DNA of 64,000 nucleotides from Clostridiales bacterium Firm_04 (GTDB lineage: Bacteria; Bacillota; Clostridia; Oscillospirales; Ruminococcaceae), in NCBI GenBank assembly GCA_001603005.1, contig LVAJ01000031.1, positions 18,865 to 82,864 on the forward strand. Direction: 5' to 3'. Under the pieces are notes generated by a model, which saw only the letters and a program-made list of their open reading frames with translations, had not been told where the DNA came from and searched no databases. How positions within the stretch are numbered: the stretch's first letter is position 1; every line of letters starts with the position of its first letter. The position numbers and the translations under genes were made by a program. Below are positions 10,626 through 18,850 of this stretch, in pieces.

Positions 10626-10654
10626 ATTATAGCACAAGCCCTCGGTATTGTCAA
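10626..10654 (-). promoter_or_regulatory. Promoter of the LRR/dockerin gene
   Basis: Minus-strand TTGACA (10654-10649), 17-nt spacer, and extended -10 TGcTATAAT (10631-10626): close to consensus. The predicted 5' leader is about 210 nt. Confidence 0.85.
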
Positions 10655-10836
10655 TATCTGCAAAACGAATCGTATATCTGCCCAAATTTCAGCATTCAAA
10701 TTTATGGATGTTCCATATTAAACGGAATCTGATAGGACAAAATTTAACTTAAAGATCCCATTTCGTGCAATGAAAAATGGGATAATGGAATATATTGCTA
10801 TTCTACATCCGGTATAAACAATGTTTGTGAACCTGC
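10655..10836. other. AT-rich spacer without a gene
   Basis: Between the LRR/dockerin promoter and the nadC terminator. It holds one small hairpin (TCCCATTT/AAAATGGGA, about 10756-10780) and no ORF with a ribosome site. Confidence 0.6.
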
Positions 10837-10869
10837 AAAAAGCCCGTCCGTTTTTGCGCGGACGGGCTT
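10837..10869 (-). terminator. Terminator of nadB-nadC
   Basis: Stem AAGCCCGTCCG/CGGACGGGCTT with a T tract in the minus-strand reading, 24 bp beyond the nadC stop. Confidence 0.9.
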
Positions 10870-10892
10870 ATACAATATGCAGCTGTTCGGAC

Positions 10893-11735
10893 TTACTGTC
10901 TGCCCCACTTCATCGAAATGTCGAATGCCTTGACGCTGTGTGTCAGCGCGCCGATCGAGATGATATCGACACCGGTCTCGGCGACGCCGCGCAGCGTATC
11001 ATGTGTGATGCCGCCGGACGCTTCGAGCAGCGCACTGCCGTTTGTGATGCGGACAGCTTCGCGCATGGTGTCGTTGTCCATGTTGTCGAGCATGATGATA
11101 TCGGCTTTCGCTTCGAGCGCCTGCCGCAGTTCATCGAGCGTGCGTACCTCGACCTCAATGCGCACCATATGTCCGATGTGCTGCCGCAGCTGCGTGATCG
11201 CGGGTAGAATGCCGCCGCAGGCATCAATGTGATTGTCCTTCAGCATTGCGCCGTCGGAGAGATTGAAGCGGTGATTTTTGCCGCCGCCGCAGCGGACAGC
11301 GTACTTCTGCATTGCGCGGATGCCGACCATGCACTTGCGCGTATCGGCGATCGACGCATTTGTGCCTGCGATGATATCGACGCATCTGCGTGTTTCCGTC
11401 GCAATGCCGGAGAGATGCTGCAGGAGATTCAGCGCGGTGCGTTCACACTTGAGCAGCGTGCGGGTTTTGCCGTGCATCACCGCGAGAATGTCGCCGTATT
11501 TCACGCGGTCGCCGTCCTTCGCGCGCGCGGTAAAGCTGACGCCTTCGCCGACCAGCTCGAATACCCGTGCAGCAATGTCCATGCCGCAGAGCACGCCCTC
11601 ATCCTTTGCCATGAGGTAGGCGTCCGAGCAGTGCTCCTCGTCCAGCAGAAAATCCGTGGTCACATCCATGCCGGTGATATCCTCGTGCAGTGCGCGCAGG
11701 ATCACCTCGTCTACATAAGATCGCAGCAGTTCCAT
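10893..11735 (-). CDS. nadC: Nicotinate-nucleotide diphosphorylase (quinolinate phosphoribosyltransferase)
   Basis: Converts quinolinate and PRPP to nicotinate mononucleotide, third step of de novo NAD synthesis. It has 280 residues. Family signatures are EDITGMDVTTD at the N-terminus, NLLQHLSGIAT, the arginine-rich DTRKCMVGIRAMQKYAVRCGG segment that binds quinolinate and PRPP, HRFNLSDGAMLKDNHI, and EASGGI near the end. The start overlaps the nadB stop by one base (TAATG), so expression is coupled. No nadA is present next to the pair. Confidence 0.96.
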   Translation of the reverse strand: MELLRSYVDEVILRALHEDITGMDVTTDFLLDEEHCSDAYLMAKDEGVLCGMDIAARVFELVGEGVSFTARAKDGDRVKYGDILAVMHGKTRTLLKCERTALNLLQHLSGIATETRRCVDIIAGTNASIADTRKCMVGIRAMQKYAVRCGGGKNHRFNLSDGAMLKDNHIDACGGILPAITQLRQHIGHMVRIEVEVRTLDELRQALEAKADIIMLDNMDNDTMREAVRITNGSALLEASGGITHDTLRGVAETGVDIISIGALTHSVKAFDISMKWGRQ

Positions 11736-13195
11736 TATAATTGTTCCTCCAGAATCAGATATGCGCAGGTCGCCTGCGATTTTGCTTCGAGATAGTCGAG
11801 ATCCATTTTCCAGTCCTCGCAGGCGATCAGCTGGATCAGCTCGGTCACGCGCTCATAGGCGGCGCGCATGTTTTCGGTGTTCGGGATGACGAAATAATTC
11901 TCCTGCAAAATCTTCCGCAGCTCGGTGCGGATGCCGTGCGGGATCGGCTCCTCTGCCGTGACGGGTTTGAATGTGCCGTGTGCAAAGCGCGGATTGATGT
12001 CGGCAGCTTCTCTTGCGATCTCCTGCGCAGCGCGGCGCGAGAAGACGAGCGCTTCCAGCAGGCTGTTGCTCGCAAGGCGGTTGTTGCCGTGGACGCCGGT
12101 ATGCGCACATTCGCCGCAGGCATAGAGTCTGTCCACGCGCGTCTGCGCATTGGAATTGACGTCGATGCCGCCCATGAGATAATGCTGGCAGGGATAGATC
12201 GGTACCGGCTCTTTGGTCAGGTCATAGCCCTGCTCCAGCAGTTTGTTGTAGATCTTCGGGAATCTTGCCTTGACGGTCTCCGGATCCTCGTGCGAGATAT
12301 CGAGCCAGAAGTCCTGCGAACCGGTGCGCTGGCTTTCGAGGATGATCGCATGCGACACGACATCGCGCGGCGCGAGTTCAAGGCGGTCGTCATAGCGCTG
12401 CATGAAGCGCTCCATGTTGCAGTTCCGCAGATACGCGCCCTCGCCGCGCACCGCCTCGGAGATGAGGAAGCATTCGCGGGTATGCTTGTTGTTGAAGGCG
12501 GTCGGGTGGAACTGGATCAGGCTAAGGTTTTTGATGCGCGCGCCGAGCTCATAGGCAATGCGGATGCCGTCGCCGGTCGCGATCGCGGAGTTTGTGGTGT
12601 ACTCATAGACGCGCCCGATGCCGCCGGTCGCGAGGATCAGGAAGTGGCAGTCCACGGTCGTGAGCGTATCCTCGCGCAGCAGCTCGACGGAAAAGCCGGT
12701 CTCGGTCTGCATGGCGCGGCTCATGACGGTGTATTCGGAGATGGTGACATTCGGAAGATTGCGCGTCTGGGCGAGCAGTCCGCGCAGGATCTCCGCGCCG
12801 GTGGAGTCGCGGTAATGGAAGATGCGTCTGCGGCAGTGACCGCCCTCAAGGGTGCGGTCGTAGTCGCCGTCGGCACCGCGGTCAAATTCGACGCCGTATT
12901 CGACGAGCTGTTCGATATCCTGCGCTGCCTCGGAGACGAGAATTTGCAGTGTTTTGGGGTTATTGGTAAAGGCACCGGCGATGCGGGTGTCATTTGCATG
13001 CAGCTCGATGTTGTCGCCGGGGGAGTTCCAGACGCCGGCGATGCCGCCCTGTGCGAGCGCGGAGTTGCAGAGTGTTGCCTCACGTTTCGCGAGGACGAGC
13101 ACACGGAGATTCGCGGGCAGATGCAGTGCGGCATAGCAGCCGGCAGCGCCTGCGCCTGCAATGACTACGTCATAATTTTCTTCGAGATTCACCAT
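11735..13195 (-). CDS. nadB: L-aspartate oxidase
   Basis: FAD enzyme oxidising aspartate to iminoaspartate, first step of de novo NAD synthesis; in anaerobes fumarate is the likely acceptor. It has 486 residues. The FAD dinucleotide fold is DVVIAGAGAAGCYAAL (residues 9-24). SALAQGGIAGVW, the RRIFHYRDSTG segment, LILATGGIG, IQFHPTAF and the C-terminal MGGIDVNSNAQT are all in register with NadB. AAAGGAG precedes the ATG. The C-terminal helical domain is somewhat short. Quinolinate synthase (nadA) must lie elsewhere. Confidence 0.95.
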   Translation of the reverse strand: MVNLEENYDVVIAGAGAAGCYAALHLPANLRVLVLAKREATLCNSALAQGGIAGVWNSPGDNIELHANDTRIAGAFTNNPKTLQILVSEAAQDIEQLVEYGVEFDRGADGDYDRTLEGGHCRRRIFHYRDSTGAEILRGLLAQTRNLPNVTISEYTVMSRAMQTETGFSVELLREDTLTTVDCHFLILATGGIGRVYEYTTNSAIATGDGIRIAYELGARIKNLSLIQFHPTAFNNKHTRECFLISEAVRGEGAYLRNCNMERFMQRYDDRLELAPRDVVSHAIILESQRTGSQDFWLDISHEDPETVKARFPKIYNKLLEQGYDLTKEPVPIYPCQHYLMGGIDVNSNAQTRVDRLYACGECAHTGVHGNNRLASNSLLEALVFSRRAAQEIAREAADINPRFAHGTFKPVTAEEPIPHGIRTELRKILQENYFVIPNTENMRAAYERVTELIQLIACEDWKMDLDYLEAKSQATCAYLILEEQL

Positions 13196-13227
13196 AAGAA
13201 TGGCTCCTTTTTTTGAATAGTACTTTT

Positions 13228-13256
13228 ATTATATCATATTATGTCGAAAAGTGCAA
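13228..13256 (-). promoter_or_regulatory. Promoter of nadB (proximal copy)
   Basis: Minus-strand TTGCAC (13256-13251), 17-nt spacer, TATAAT (13233-13228). It lies at the edge of a 162-bp tandem duplication. Confidence 0.85.
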
Positions 13257-13552
13257 TGGGAGTGCATGAAAAAAACGTGGTTTTTGGGAGCAGCAGCAAA
13301 TGAGAAGCCGCGTTCAGCGGCGTGTACTGCAAATACTGGGAGAGCCACGCTGCCGGTTTCCGGAGGGGAATGCCCGCGGGGGCTCCCCGCTTATATCATA
13401 TTATGTCGAAAAGTGCAATGGGAGTGCATGAAAAAAACGTGGTTTTTGGGAGCAGCAGCAAATGAGAAGCCGCGTTCAGCGGCGTGTATTGCGAATGTTG
13501 GGAGAGCCACGTCGCCGGTTTCCGGAGGGGAATGCCCGCGGGGGCTCCCCGC
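13229..13552. repeat. 162-bp tandem duplication upstream of nadB
   Basis: Bases 13229-13390 and 13391-13552 are nearly identical, both starting TTATATCATATTATGTCG. Each unit holds a family B repeat (GAGAAGCCGC ... AGCGGCGTGTA ... CCGGAGGGGAATGCCCGCGG). The second unit has a few substitutions in its middle. Confidence 0.92.
13390..13418 (-). promoter_or_regulatory. Duplicated, weakened copy of the nadB promoter
   Basis: Same -35 TTGCAC (13418-13413) and spacer as the proximal promoter, but the -10 reads TATAAG because the copy joins repeat sequence at 13390. Confidence 0.55.
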
Positions 13553-13830
13553 CTGCTTCGCAGATGCGATTCAGAATGAGGAAAGCAGCCCTACGGGGTA
13601 CTTTCTCCAAGCCCCAATCTTCCCCTTAGAGAACGCTGGGGGAGTTTCGCGATCTGCGGATCGCATGTTTTGCGAAGCAAAACTGCTCAGTTTGCTTGCA
13701 AACGTGAGCGACGAGGGCACTCGCACGCTTCGCTATGAGTTTGCAGGCAAACGCACCTCGACCTGCCAACTTTTGAAAAAGTTGGATCAAAACTTTCATG
13801 CTGGTGCGCGCCGGATGCGTCGTGCGTAAC
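13553..13830. repeat. Palindrome-rich mosaic repeat segment
   Basis: No gene. Contains a chain of small palindromes (GCGATCTGCGGATCGC, TTTTGCGAAGCAAAA, GTTTGCTTGCAAAC, CAACTTTTGAAAAAGTTG) and the module CACGCTTCGCTATGAGTTTG that also occurs near 16490 and 59110. Open frames across it are repeat-derived. Confidence 0.7.
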
Positions 13831-13901
13831 ACGGATACGTTTGCGAAAATGCAGTCATGCGTTTCATTTCTTGTTTTACACTTTAATAATCGGAATAGAT
13901 A

Positions 13902-13930
13902 TTGCAAAATGTCCTGAAATGTGTTATAAT
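13902..13930 (+). promoter_or_regulatory. Promoter of the 787-residue dockerin gene
   Basis: TTGCAA (13902-13907), 17-nt spacer, and extended -10 TGtTATAAT (TATAAT at 13925-13930). Confidence 0.85.
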
Positions 13931-13987
13931 ATTAAACGGCAAAACCTTTTGACGTAATTTGAAGGTTTTGGAAAGGATGGATCAGAA

Positions 13988-16351
13988 ATGAAAAGAATGC
14001 GCGGATTATCTGCGGTCAGTGCGGTGTGCATGGCACTGACCGGAATTGCGGGGGCGATCCCTGCACTGCCGGCACCGGCTGCCGTCTATGCGGCGGAAAG
14101 CACGGATGCTGCGGAAACAGCGGTTTCGGCGGAGGTGCTGCAGTTCTGCAAGGATGCGCTCAGTGCGCTGGACGGTTATCAGGCACAGTATTTTACGAGA
14201 GATGAAACTGCCAATGTTGAATTTTTGTATTTCTACGGCAGCGATCTGCTGAAAAAAGCGGGCAAAAAGGGCACTGTTCCGTTCAGCGAGCTGGAAGCGG
14301 TGCTCAAACAGAACGGTTTTTCCAAGTGGAATCTGAAAGAAGAACTGGCAAAAATAAAGGACGGCAGCGGAAAGCCTGTCTTCGACAGCGAAAAGGAAAC
14401 GGTCACGCTGTTTGCGGATAACTATGAACAGCAGCCCGTGAAAAATCGGCTGCTGTCGATCGAGATGGACAAGTACGGGCAGTTTTATTACGTCAGCGCG
14501 GCAGTCTGCACGCTCGAAACCGGTGATCCGGCAGCGCTTGAACTGAAGGAGTTTGCGGATTATTGTGACTATGATGCTGCAAAGAAAACCTTTTACCGCA
14601 TCGGTCAGCCGATCCTGATGAAGGTCAGTGCTTATTCCGATTCGCTATCCGTGCAAAGCTATGAAGAAACGGACTGCTACGCTGCCGGCGGCAAGCTCTA
14701 TGCGCTGATGCATTCAGATACGGAAAATCTGGACTACAAGATGAGCTATGCGCCGCTGAAAATCAATGTTCAGGTAAAGAATGCCCTGACCGGTGAAGTG
14801 AAAGCGGCGGAAGAGTGGAATCTGGATGAAAACCCGATTTACAACGAGAGAGGTTACAGCGAAGGAACTGACGGAAGAACCAAACTTTCTTTGTATGACA
14901 CGCTGGGCTATTTGCAGGTTCTGTTCCCGAAGGATGACACCCGCTTGGCTTACGGTGGGTTCTGGAAAACGGAAACGGGTGACTTCACCTTTGAGATGAA
15001 GCCGGGCAAGGCATGCACTGCCGATGTGACCTGTGAGGATGCAAAAGGCAGCCGTGCGGTCAAGGACTGCCATGTGCAGTCCGAGGGTGAGACAACGCTC
15101 AGCTTTGTGGTTACGAAGGATCCGGAGCAGATCAAGGCTGATGAACTGAGCGCACTTCTCGGTCAAATGTATTTCTATGATATGGAATTTGTCGATACTC
15201 CGTTTTTCAAAGAGGACGACAGTGCGCCGGACGATCTTGTCAGAGCGTGGACTGATTCCAAAGTCAACCAGAATCTGAGACCGGCTGATTTGTCGTGGGA
15301 AGAGTCGTTCACCGTTCCCTATAAAACCTATCTGGAGTATGCGGATCAGTTGTTTGCAAAGCACGGCGATCTGAAAAAGCAGCTTGGCAGCAGCTATGAC
15401 AGTAAGGCAGATACTGTGAAGATTTCGGGCGGCGGCGGTGTCGGCGGCTTCGGTTCGACGTATCTGATGCTGGATTATGTCGAGGATGACGGTGTGATTA
15501 CCGTGCGCGGGATACACTGCACACCGGAAGGCGGCATGACCGGCTGGTATGTGCCGGAAGATGCAGTCGAGTATTATGATTATTTTTCAATGGTTGGTTC
15601 CAGCGGTGGCACACTCCGGTACAGCACCGGTCAGCCGCTGGAGATGAAGGTGCGCGAAACCGAAAACGGCTATCAGTTCCTCTCGTTTGAAACCGTTTCG
15701 TATGCGCGTCTCGGCGATCATCTCTATACCCGCACCTACGAAAAAGAGCCGCATGATTACAGCACACCTTTCACGAATATTGTCTATACGCCGGTGACGG
15801 TCACGGTTCTGGACAACAAGACCGGTCTGCCGGTCGAGGTCAAAACAACGCTGGACGGCAAGGGCGGCTTCACCGCTGCGACTGCGGACGGCAAGATCAA
15901 GGTGACTGCGTCCGAGGGCATCGAAACACTCTATGACAACATCGGCTGGCGCTATGCGGTCAATCCGCTGACCTTTACCGTGACAGGTGACTGCACCGTG
16001 AACGGCATCGACGGCAAGGAGCTGAAATCTGCGGGCAAGGAGAAAACCTATCAGCTCGCGGCAAAGGACGGCGCTTCCGAGATCGTGCTCAGCTTCGGCA
16101 AAGCACCGGAACTGGGCGATATCTCCGGCAACGGCGCGATCGGCATTGAGGATGCGCAGAACACGCTGATCGCATATACCGAGACATTTGCGGGCAATGA
16201 TCCGAAGCTGACGCCGGCACAGCAGACCGCTGCCGATATCAACGGCGACGGCAAGCTCACCGCCGAGGATGCGCAGTACATTCTGATCTATTACACCGAA
16301 AACAAGGTCGCAGGCAATGCGGTCACATGGGAGCAGCTGCTCAAGAAATAA
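13988..16351 (+). CDS. Secreted two-module protein of unknown function with dockerin
   Basis: A 787-residue exported protein. Signal peptide MKRMRGLSAVSAVCMALTG runs to about residue 35. Two related modules follow, about 40-345 and 380-690; compare IGQPILMKVSAYSDSL (about 205) with STGQPLEMKVRETENG (about 547), and LKEELAKIK with LKKQLGSSY. Each module ends in a beta-rich part resembling a bacterial surface-protein repeat (INVQVKNALTGEV; VTVLDNKTGLPVEV). The C-terminal dockerin (about 707-787) has two calcium loops, GDISGNGAIGIEDAQ and ADINGDGKLTAEDAQ. I recognise no catalytic motif. AAAGGA precedes the start. It probably docks on a cell-surface scaffoldin; what the modules bind is unknown. 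Confidence 0.85.
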   Translation: MKRMRGLSAVSAVCMALTGIAGAIPALPAPAAVYAAESTDAAETAVSAEVLQFCKDALSALDGYQAQYFTRDETANVEFLYFYGSDLLKKAGKKGTVPFSELEAVLKQNGFSKWNLKEELAKIKDGSGKPVFDSEKETVTLFADNYEQQPVKNRLLSIEMDKYGQFYYVSAAVCTLETGDPAALELKEFADYCDYDAAKKTFYRIGQPILMKVSAYSDSLSVQSYEETDCYAAGGKLYALMHSDTENLDYKMSYAPLKINVQVKNALTGEVKAAEEWNLDENPIYNERGYSEGTDGRTKLSLYDTLGYLQVLFPKDDTRLAYGGFWKTETGDFTFEMKPGKACTADVTCEDAKGSRAVKDCHVQSEGETTLSFVVTKDPEQIKADELSALLGQMYFYDMEFVDTPFFKEDDSAPDDLVRAWTDSKVNQNLRPADLSWEESFTVPYKTYLEYADQLFAKHGDLKKQLGSSYDSKADTVKISGGGGVGGFGSTYLMLDYVEDDGVITVRGIHCTPEGGMTGWYVPEDAVEYYDYFSMVGSSGGTLRYSTGQPLEMKVRETENGYQFLSFETVSYARLGDHLYTRTYEKEPHDYSTPFTNIVYTPVTVTVLDNKTGLPVEVKTTLDGKGGFTAATADGKIKVTASEGIETLYDNIGWRYAVNPLTFTVTGDCTVNGIDGKELKSAGKEKTYQLAAKDGASEIVLSFGKAPELGDISGNGAIGIEDAQNTLIAYTETFAGNDPKLTPAQQTAADINGDGKLTAEDAQYILIYYTENKVAGNAVTWEQLLKK

Positions 16352-16396
16352 GATATTGCGGTATCGCTGCTTTTCAAGTTCATATTCATGAGAAAT

Positions 16397-16438
16397 ACCC
16401 CGAAGCGCATGCAATGAAATCGCTTCGGGGCATTTTTT
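16397..16438 (+). terminator. Terminator of the 787-residue dockerin gene
   Basis: 10-bp stem CCCCGAAGCG/CGCTTCGGGG followed by CATTTTTTC. Confidence 0.9.
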
Positions 16439-16454
16439 CTGCATATAACGAGAT

Positions 16455-16555
16455 TCATAGGCATGCAGTCCATTTGGTCAGGTTTGGTGAGTTTGCTTGC
16501 AAACTCATAGCGAAGCGTGCATGAAGCCCATTTCAGATCATCGCGCAGCGATACC
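16455..16555 (-). repeat. Family C repeat, copy 2 (long form)
   Basis: Minus strand reads GAGGTATCGCTGCGCGATGAT, AATGGGCT, the module CACGCTTCGCTATGAGTTTG with its GCAAACTCAC tail, then CCAAATGGACTGCATGCCTATGAAT. Lies between a terminator and the end of birA. Confidence 0.75.
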
Positions 16556-16564
16556 TCTATACCC

Positions 16565-17353
16565 TCAAAGGCGGATGCGGATCTCGCCGGTCGCGCGCCA
16601 TTGCTCCGTGCCGTCCGGATAGCGCACCAGCAGCCGGAGATCGTCGTCCACGGCGAGGGCTTCCGCCTGCCGTTCGATCCCGTTTTCGCAGACCGTCACA
16701 GGACGGTTCAGCACGCAGAGCCGCTCGCGATAGCCCGCGAGATAATGCTTTTCGGAGAGCAGCCGGTATTCCCGCATCAGCGCGGAGATCAGCGCTGCCG
16801 CACAGGACGCGAATACCGCATCTGCATCGGTATCTTCCGGAAAGACCGCACCGGCGATCCCAGCAAGTTCCTTCGGGAATCCGCCCGGCGGCGTGACCAG
16901 ATTGATGCCGATGCCGACGACCGTATAATCCAGCTTTGCAGACTGCGAAAACTGCGATTCTGCGAGGATTCCGCAGATCTTTCTGCCGCCGAGCAGCAGA
17001 TCGTTTACCCATTTGATCTGCACGCGCTGACCGGAGCACTGCTCGACTGCTTCTGCTGCCGCGACCGCAGCCATCGGCGTCAGCGCGACCAGCTCCGGCG
17101 CAGGGATCGTCGGACGGAACAGCATGCTCAGGTACAGACCGGTGCGCGGCGGCGAGAAAAAGCTTCTGCCCTGCCGCCCCTTGCCTGCCGTCTGCTGCTG
17201 CGCGGCATAGACCGTAAATTCCGGCGCGCCTGCATCCGCATCGCGGCGCAGCAGGTCATTGGTCGAGGTCACGGACGAAAACACATGCAGCTGCGCATCA
17301 GCCGCATCTGCTGTCAGCTGTGCCGCAATGCGGTCGTGTAAATTCTGATTCAT
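16565..17353 (-). CDS. birA: Biotin--[acetyl-CoA-carboxylase] ligase
   Basis: Activates biotin to biotinyl-AMP and attaches it to the carrier lysine of biotin-dependent carboxylases. It has 262 residues in the short form, without the N-terminal DNA-binding domain of repressor-type BirA. Motifs are STNDLLRRDADAG, the nucleotide-binding QTAGKGRQGRSFFSP, LYLSMLFRP, and KWVNDLLLGGRKICGIL. The start at 17353 follows AAAGGAG at ideal spacing; the 11 codons upstream overlap a terminator hairpin. Expression probably depends on read-through of that hairpin from rapZ. Confidence 0.93.
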   Translation of the reverse strand: MNQNLHDRIAAQLTADAADAQLHVFSSVTSTNDLLRRDADAGAPEFTVYAAQQQTAGKGRQGRSFFSPPRTGLYLSMLFRPTIPAPELVALTPMAAVAAAEAVEQCSGQRVQIKWVNDLLLGGRKICGILAESQFSQSAKLDYTVVGIGINLVTPPGGFPKELAGIAGAVFPEDTDADAVFASCAAALISALMREYRLLSEKHYLAGYRERLCVLNRPVTVCENGIERQAEALAVDDDLRLLVRYPDGTEQWRATGEIRIRL

Positions 17354-17366
17354 GTCAAACTCCTTT

Positions 17367-17399
17367 GAAAAAGCGGGACTTCGCACTGCGAAATCCCGC
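17367..17399 (-). terminator. Terminator or attenuator between rapZ and birA
   Basis: Minus strand stem GCGGGA/TCCCGC, extended through TTCGCA/TGCGAA, then TTTTT. The T tract ends only a few bases before the birA ribosome site. Confidence 0.85.
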
Positions 17400-17407
17400 C
17401 GTTTTTG

Positions 17408-18283
17408 TCACCGGTTTTTCTTGTAGTCGCGATGATGCAAAATCACATGCATATCCGCATCCTTGAGATTTGCAGAGACCAGCTCGGCAAAGGTCACAGA
17501 GCGGTGCTGTCCGCCCGTGCAGCCGAATGCCACAACAAGCTGCGGTCTGCCCTCCTGAATATACAGCGGAATCAGGAATCGCAGCATTTGCGTGATTTTC
17601 TCGAAATACTCCTGCGATTCCGGCGCCTGCATTACATAGTCCTGCACGCATTTTTCCACGCCAGTATGCGATTTCAGTTCTTCGACATAGTAGGGATTCG
17701 GCAGGCAGCGCACATCGAACACCAGATCGGCTTCCAGCGGCGCGCCGTACTTGAACCCGAAGCTCATCACCTGAATCGGCATCGCATCCGTAATGCAATG
17801 CAAAAAATGCGTTTTGACCTGCTCTTTGAGCTGCGCCGCGGTAATCAGCGAGGAATCGAGCAGATAATCCGCCGTTGCGCGGAGCACCTGCAATTCGTCA
17901 TGCTCAAAGCGGATCGCCTTTTCGAGATCGCCCTCGAATTTGCGGGACGCGACCGGATGACTTCTGCGATGCGTCCGGAAGCGTTTCAGCAGTACCTCGT
18001 CCGATGCTTCCACGCAGAGCATCCGGAAGCGGATCTCATTGCAGTAGCGTTCGCGCATGGCAAGATACGCCTCTGCCAGTTCGGAATACCGGTGGCAGGA
18101 GCGCAGGTCGATGACCGCCGCGGCGCGGGAATAGCGCCCGCCCTTGTCGAGACAGTGCCGCAGAAACGGCTCCAGCATTTCAAGCGGCAGATTGTCCACC
18201 GCGTAATATCCGATATCCTCCAGCGCATCGAGCGCACTGGTCTTTCCGGCACCTGCCATGCCGGTCACTAAAATCAGTTCCAT
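17408..18283 (-). CDS. rapZ: RNase adapter / nucleotide-binding protein RapZ (YvcJ)
   Basis: P-loop protein; in E. coli RapZ senses glucosamine-6-phosphate and guides small-RNA decay, in Bacillus YvcJ hydrolyses GTP. It has 291 residues. Walker A is GMAGAGKTSAL at the N-terminus, followed by GYYAVDNLP, DLRSC, RRSHPV, and the C-terminal family motif FGCTGGQHRSV with VRCLPNPY. The start is set at the second ATG of an ATGATG pair (18286/18283); AAGGA lies slightly far upstream. In many Firmicutes it follows murB; here two orphan genes separate them, and the usual yvcK and whiA are not adjacent. Confidence 0.93.
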   Translation of the reverse strand: MELILVTGMAGAGKTSALDALEDIGYYAVDNLPLEMLEPFLRHCLDKGGRYSRAAAVIDLRSCHRYSELAEAYLAMRERYCNEIRFRMLCVEASDEVLLKRFRTHRRSHPVASRKFEGDLEKAIRFEHDELQVLRATADYLLDSSLITAAQLKEQVKTHFLHCITDAMPIQVMSFGFKYGAPLEADLVFDVRCLPNPYYVEELKSHTGVEKCVQDYVMQAPESQEYFEKITQMLRFLIPLYIQEGRPQLVVAFGCTGGQHRSVTFAELVSANLKDADMHVILHHRDYKKNR

Positions 18284-18359
18284 CATTTGTTTTGCGATAT
18301 CCTTCCGCACAGCGGGCATCTGCCCGCCGGCTTGCTTGTATTTTTTCCCGCCGCTGCTG

Positions 18360-18821
18360 TCAGCTTTCGATCTGAAGCTGCGTGCGCATTTTTTCAAATT
18401 CCGCGATCAGCGCATCGCCCATGACATAGATCTCATCCCGCCACGGGTGCCCGAACAGACCGAACTGCCAGTCTCCGGACAAAAAGAAATGGAAGTCGCC
18501 GTCCGGATAATAGCGCGGAAAATAGACATTGACATCCCGTTCCGCATCGTGATACGAATAATCCGGCGGGATATTCTCCGTCGGGGAAAAGCGGAAACAG
18601 TCATGCTGCCAGTCCAGCGCATACATTTTCTCCGGACAAAGCCGGCTGAAAATGCCGTTGACGATCTGCTCCTGTTCCGCTGTCCAGTATTGCGTGATCC
18701 TGTATTTTTTATGCGGAAGCGGCAGACGCAGCCATTCGGCGGCAGCGCGGTCAAAGCGGTATTCCGCGTACACCTTGTCCCAGATGCCGAGATATTCAGT
18801 TTCATCCAAAATTACACGCAT
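18360..18821 (-). CDS. DUF2716-like protein
   Basis: A 153-residue soluble protein with many aromatic residues (YWTAEQEQ, FHFFLSGDWQFGLFGHPW). Overall layout (WDKVY near the N-terminus, a central DVNVYFPRYYPDGDFHFF block and a GHPWR end) resembles the DUF2716 family seen in Firmicutes, usually among orphan or immunity-like genes; this is from memory and unverified. AGGAG precedes the ATG. It sits 29 bp after the orphan gene at 18851 and 76 bp before rapZ, so it is likely in the murB transcript. Function unknown. Confidence 0.65.
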   Translation of the reverse strand: MRVILDETEYLGIWDKVYAEYRFDRAAAEWLRLPLPHKKYRITQYWTAEQEQIVNGIFSRLCPEKMYALDWQHDCFRFSPTENIPPDYSYHDAERDVNVYFPRYYPDGDFHFFLSGDWQFGLFGHPWRDEIYVMGDALIAEFEKMRTQLQIES

Positions 18822-18850
18822 ATTGTTCTCCTGCTGTGCGGCTTACCGGT

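Noticed and set aside
13251..13829. 192-codon frame across the tandem duplication
   Set aside because: It consists of duplicated family B repeats and palindromes; internal repetition reflects DNA repeats, not a protein.
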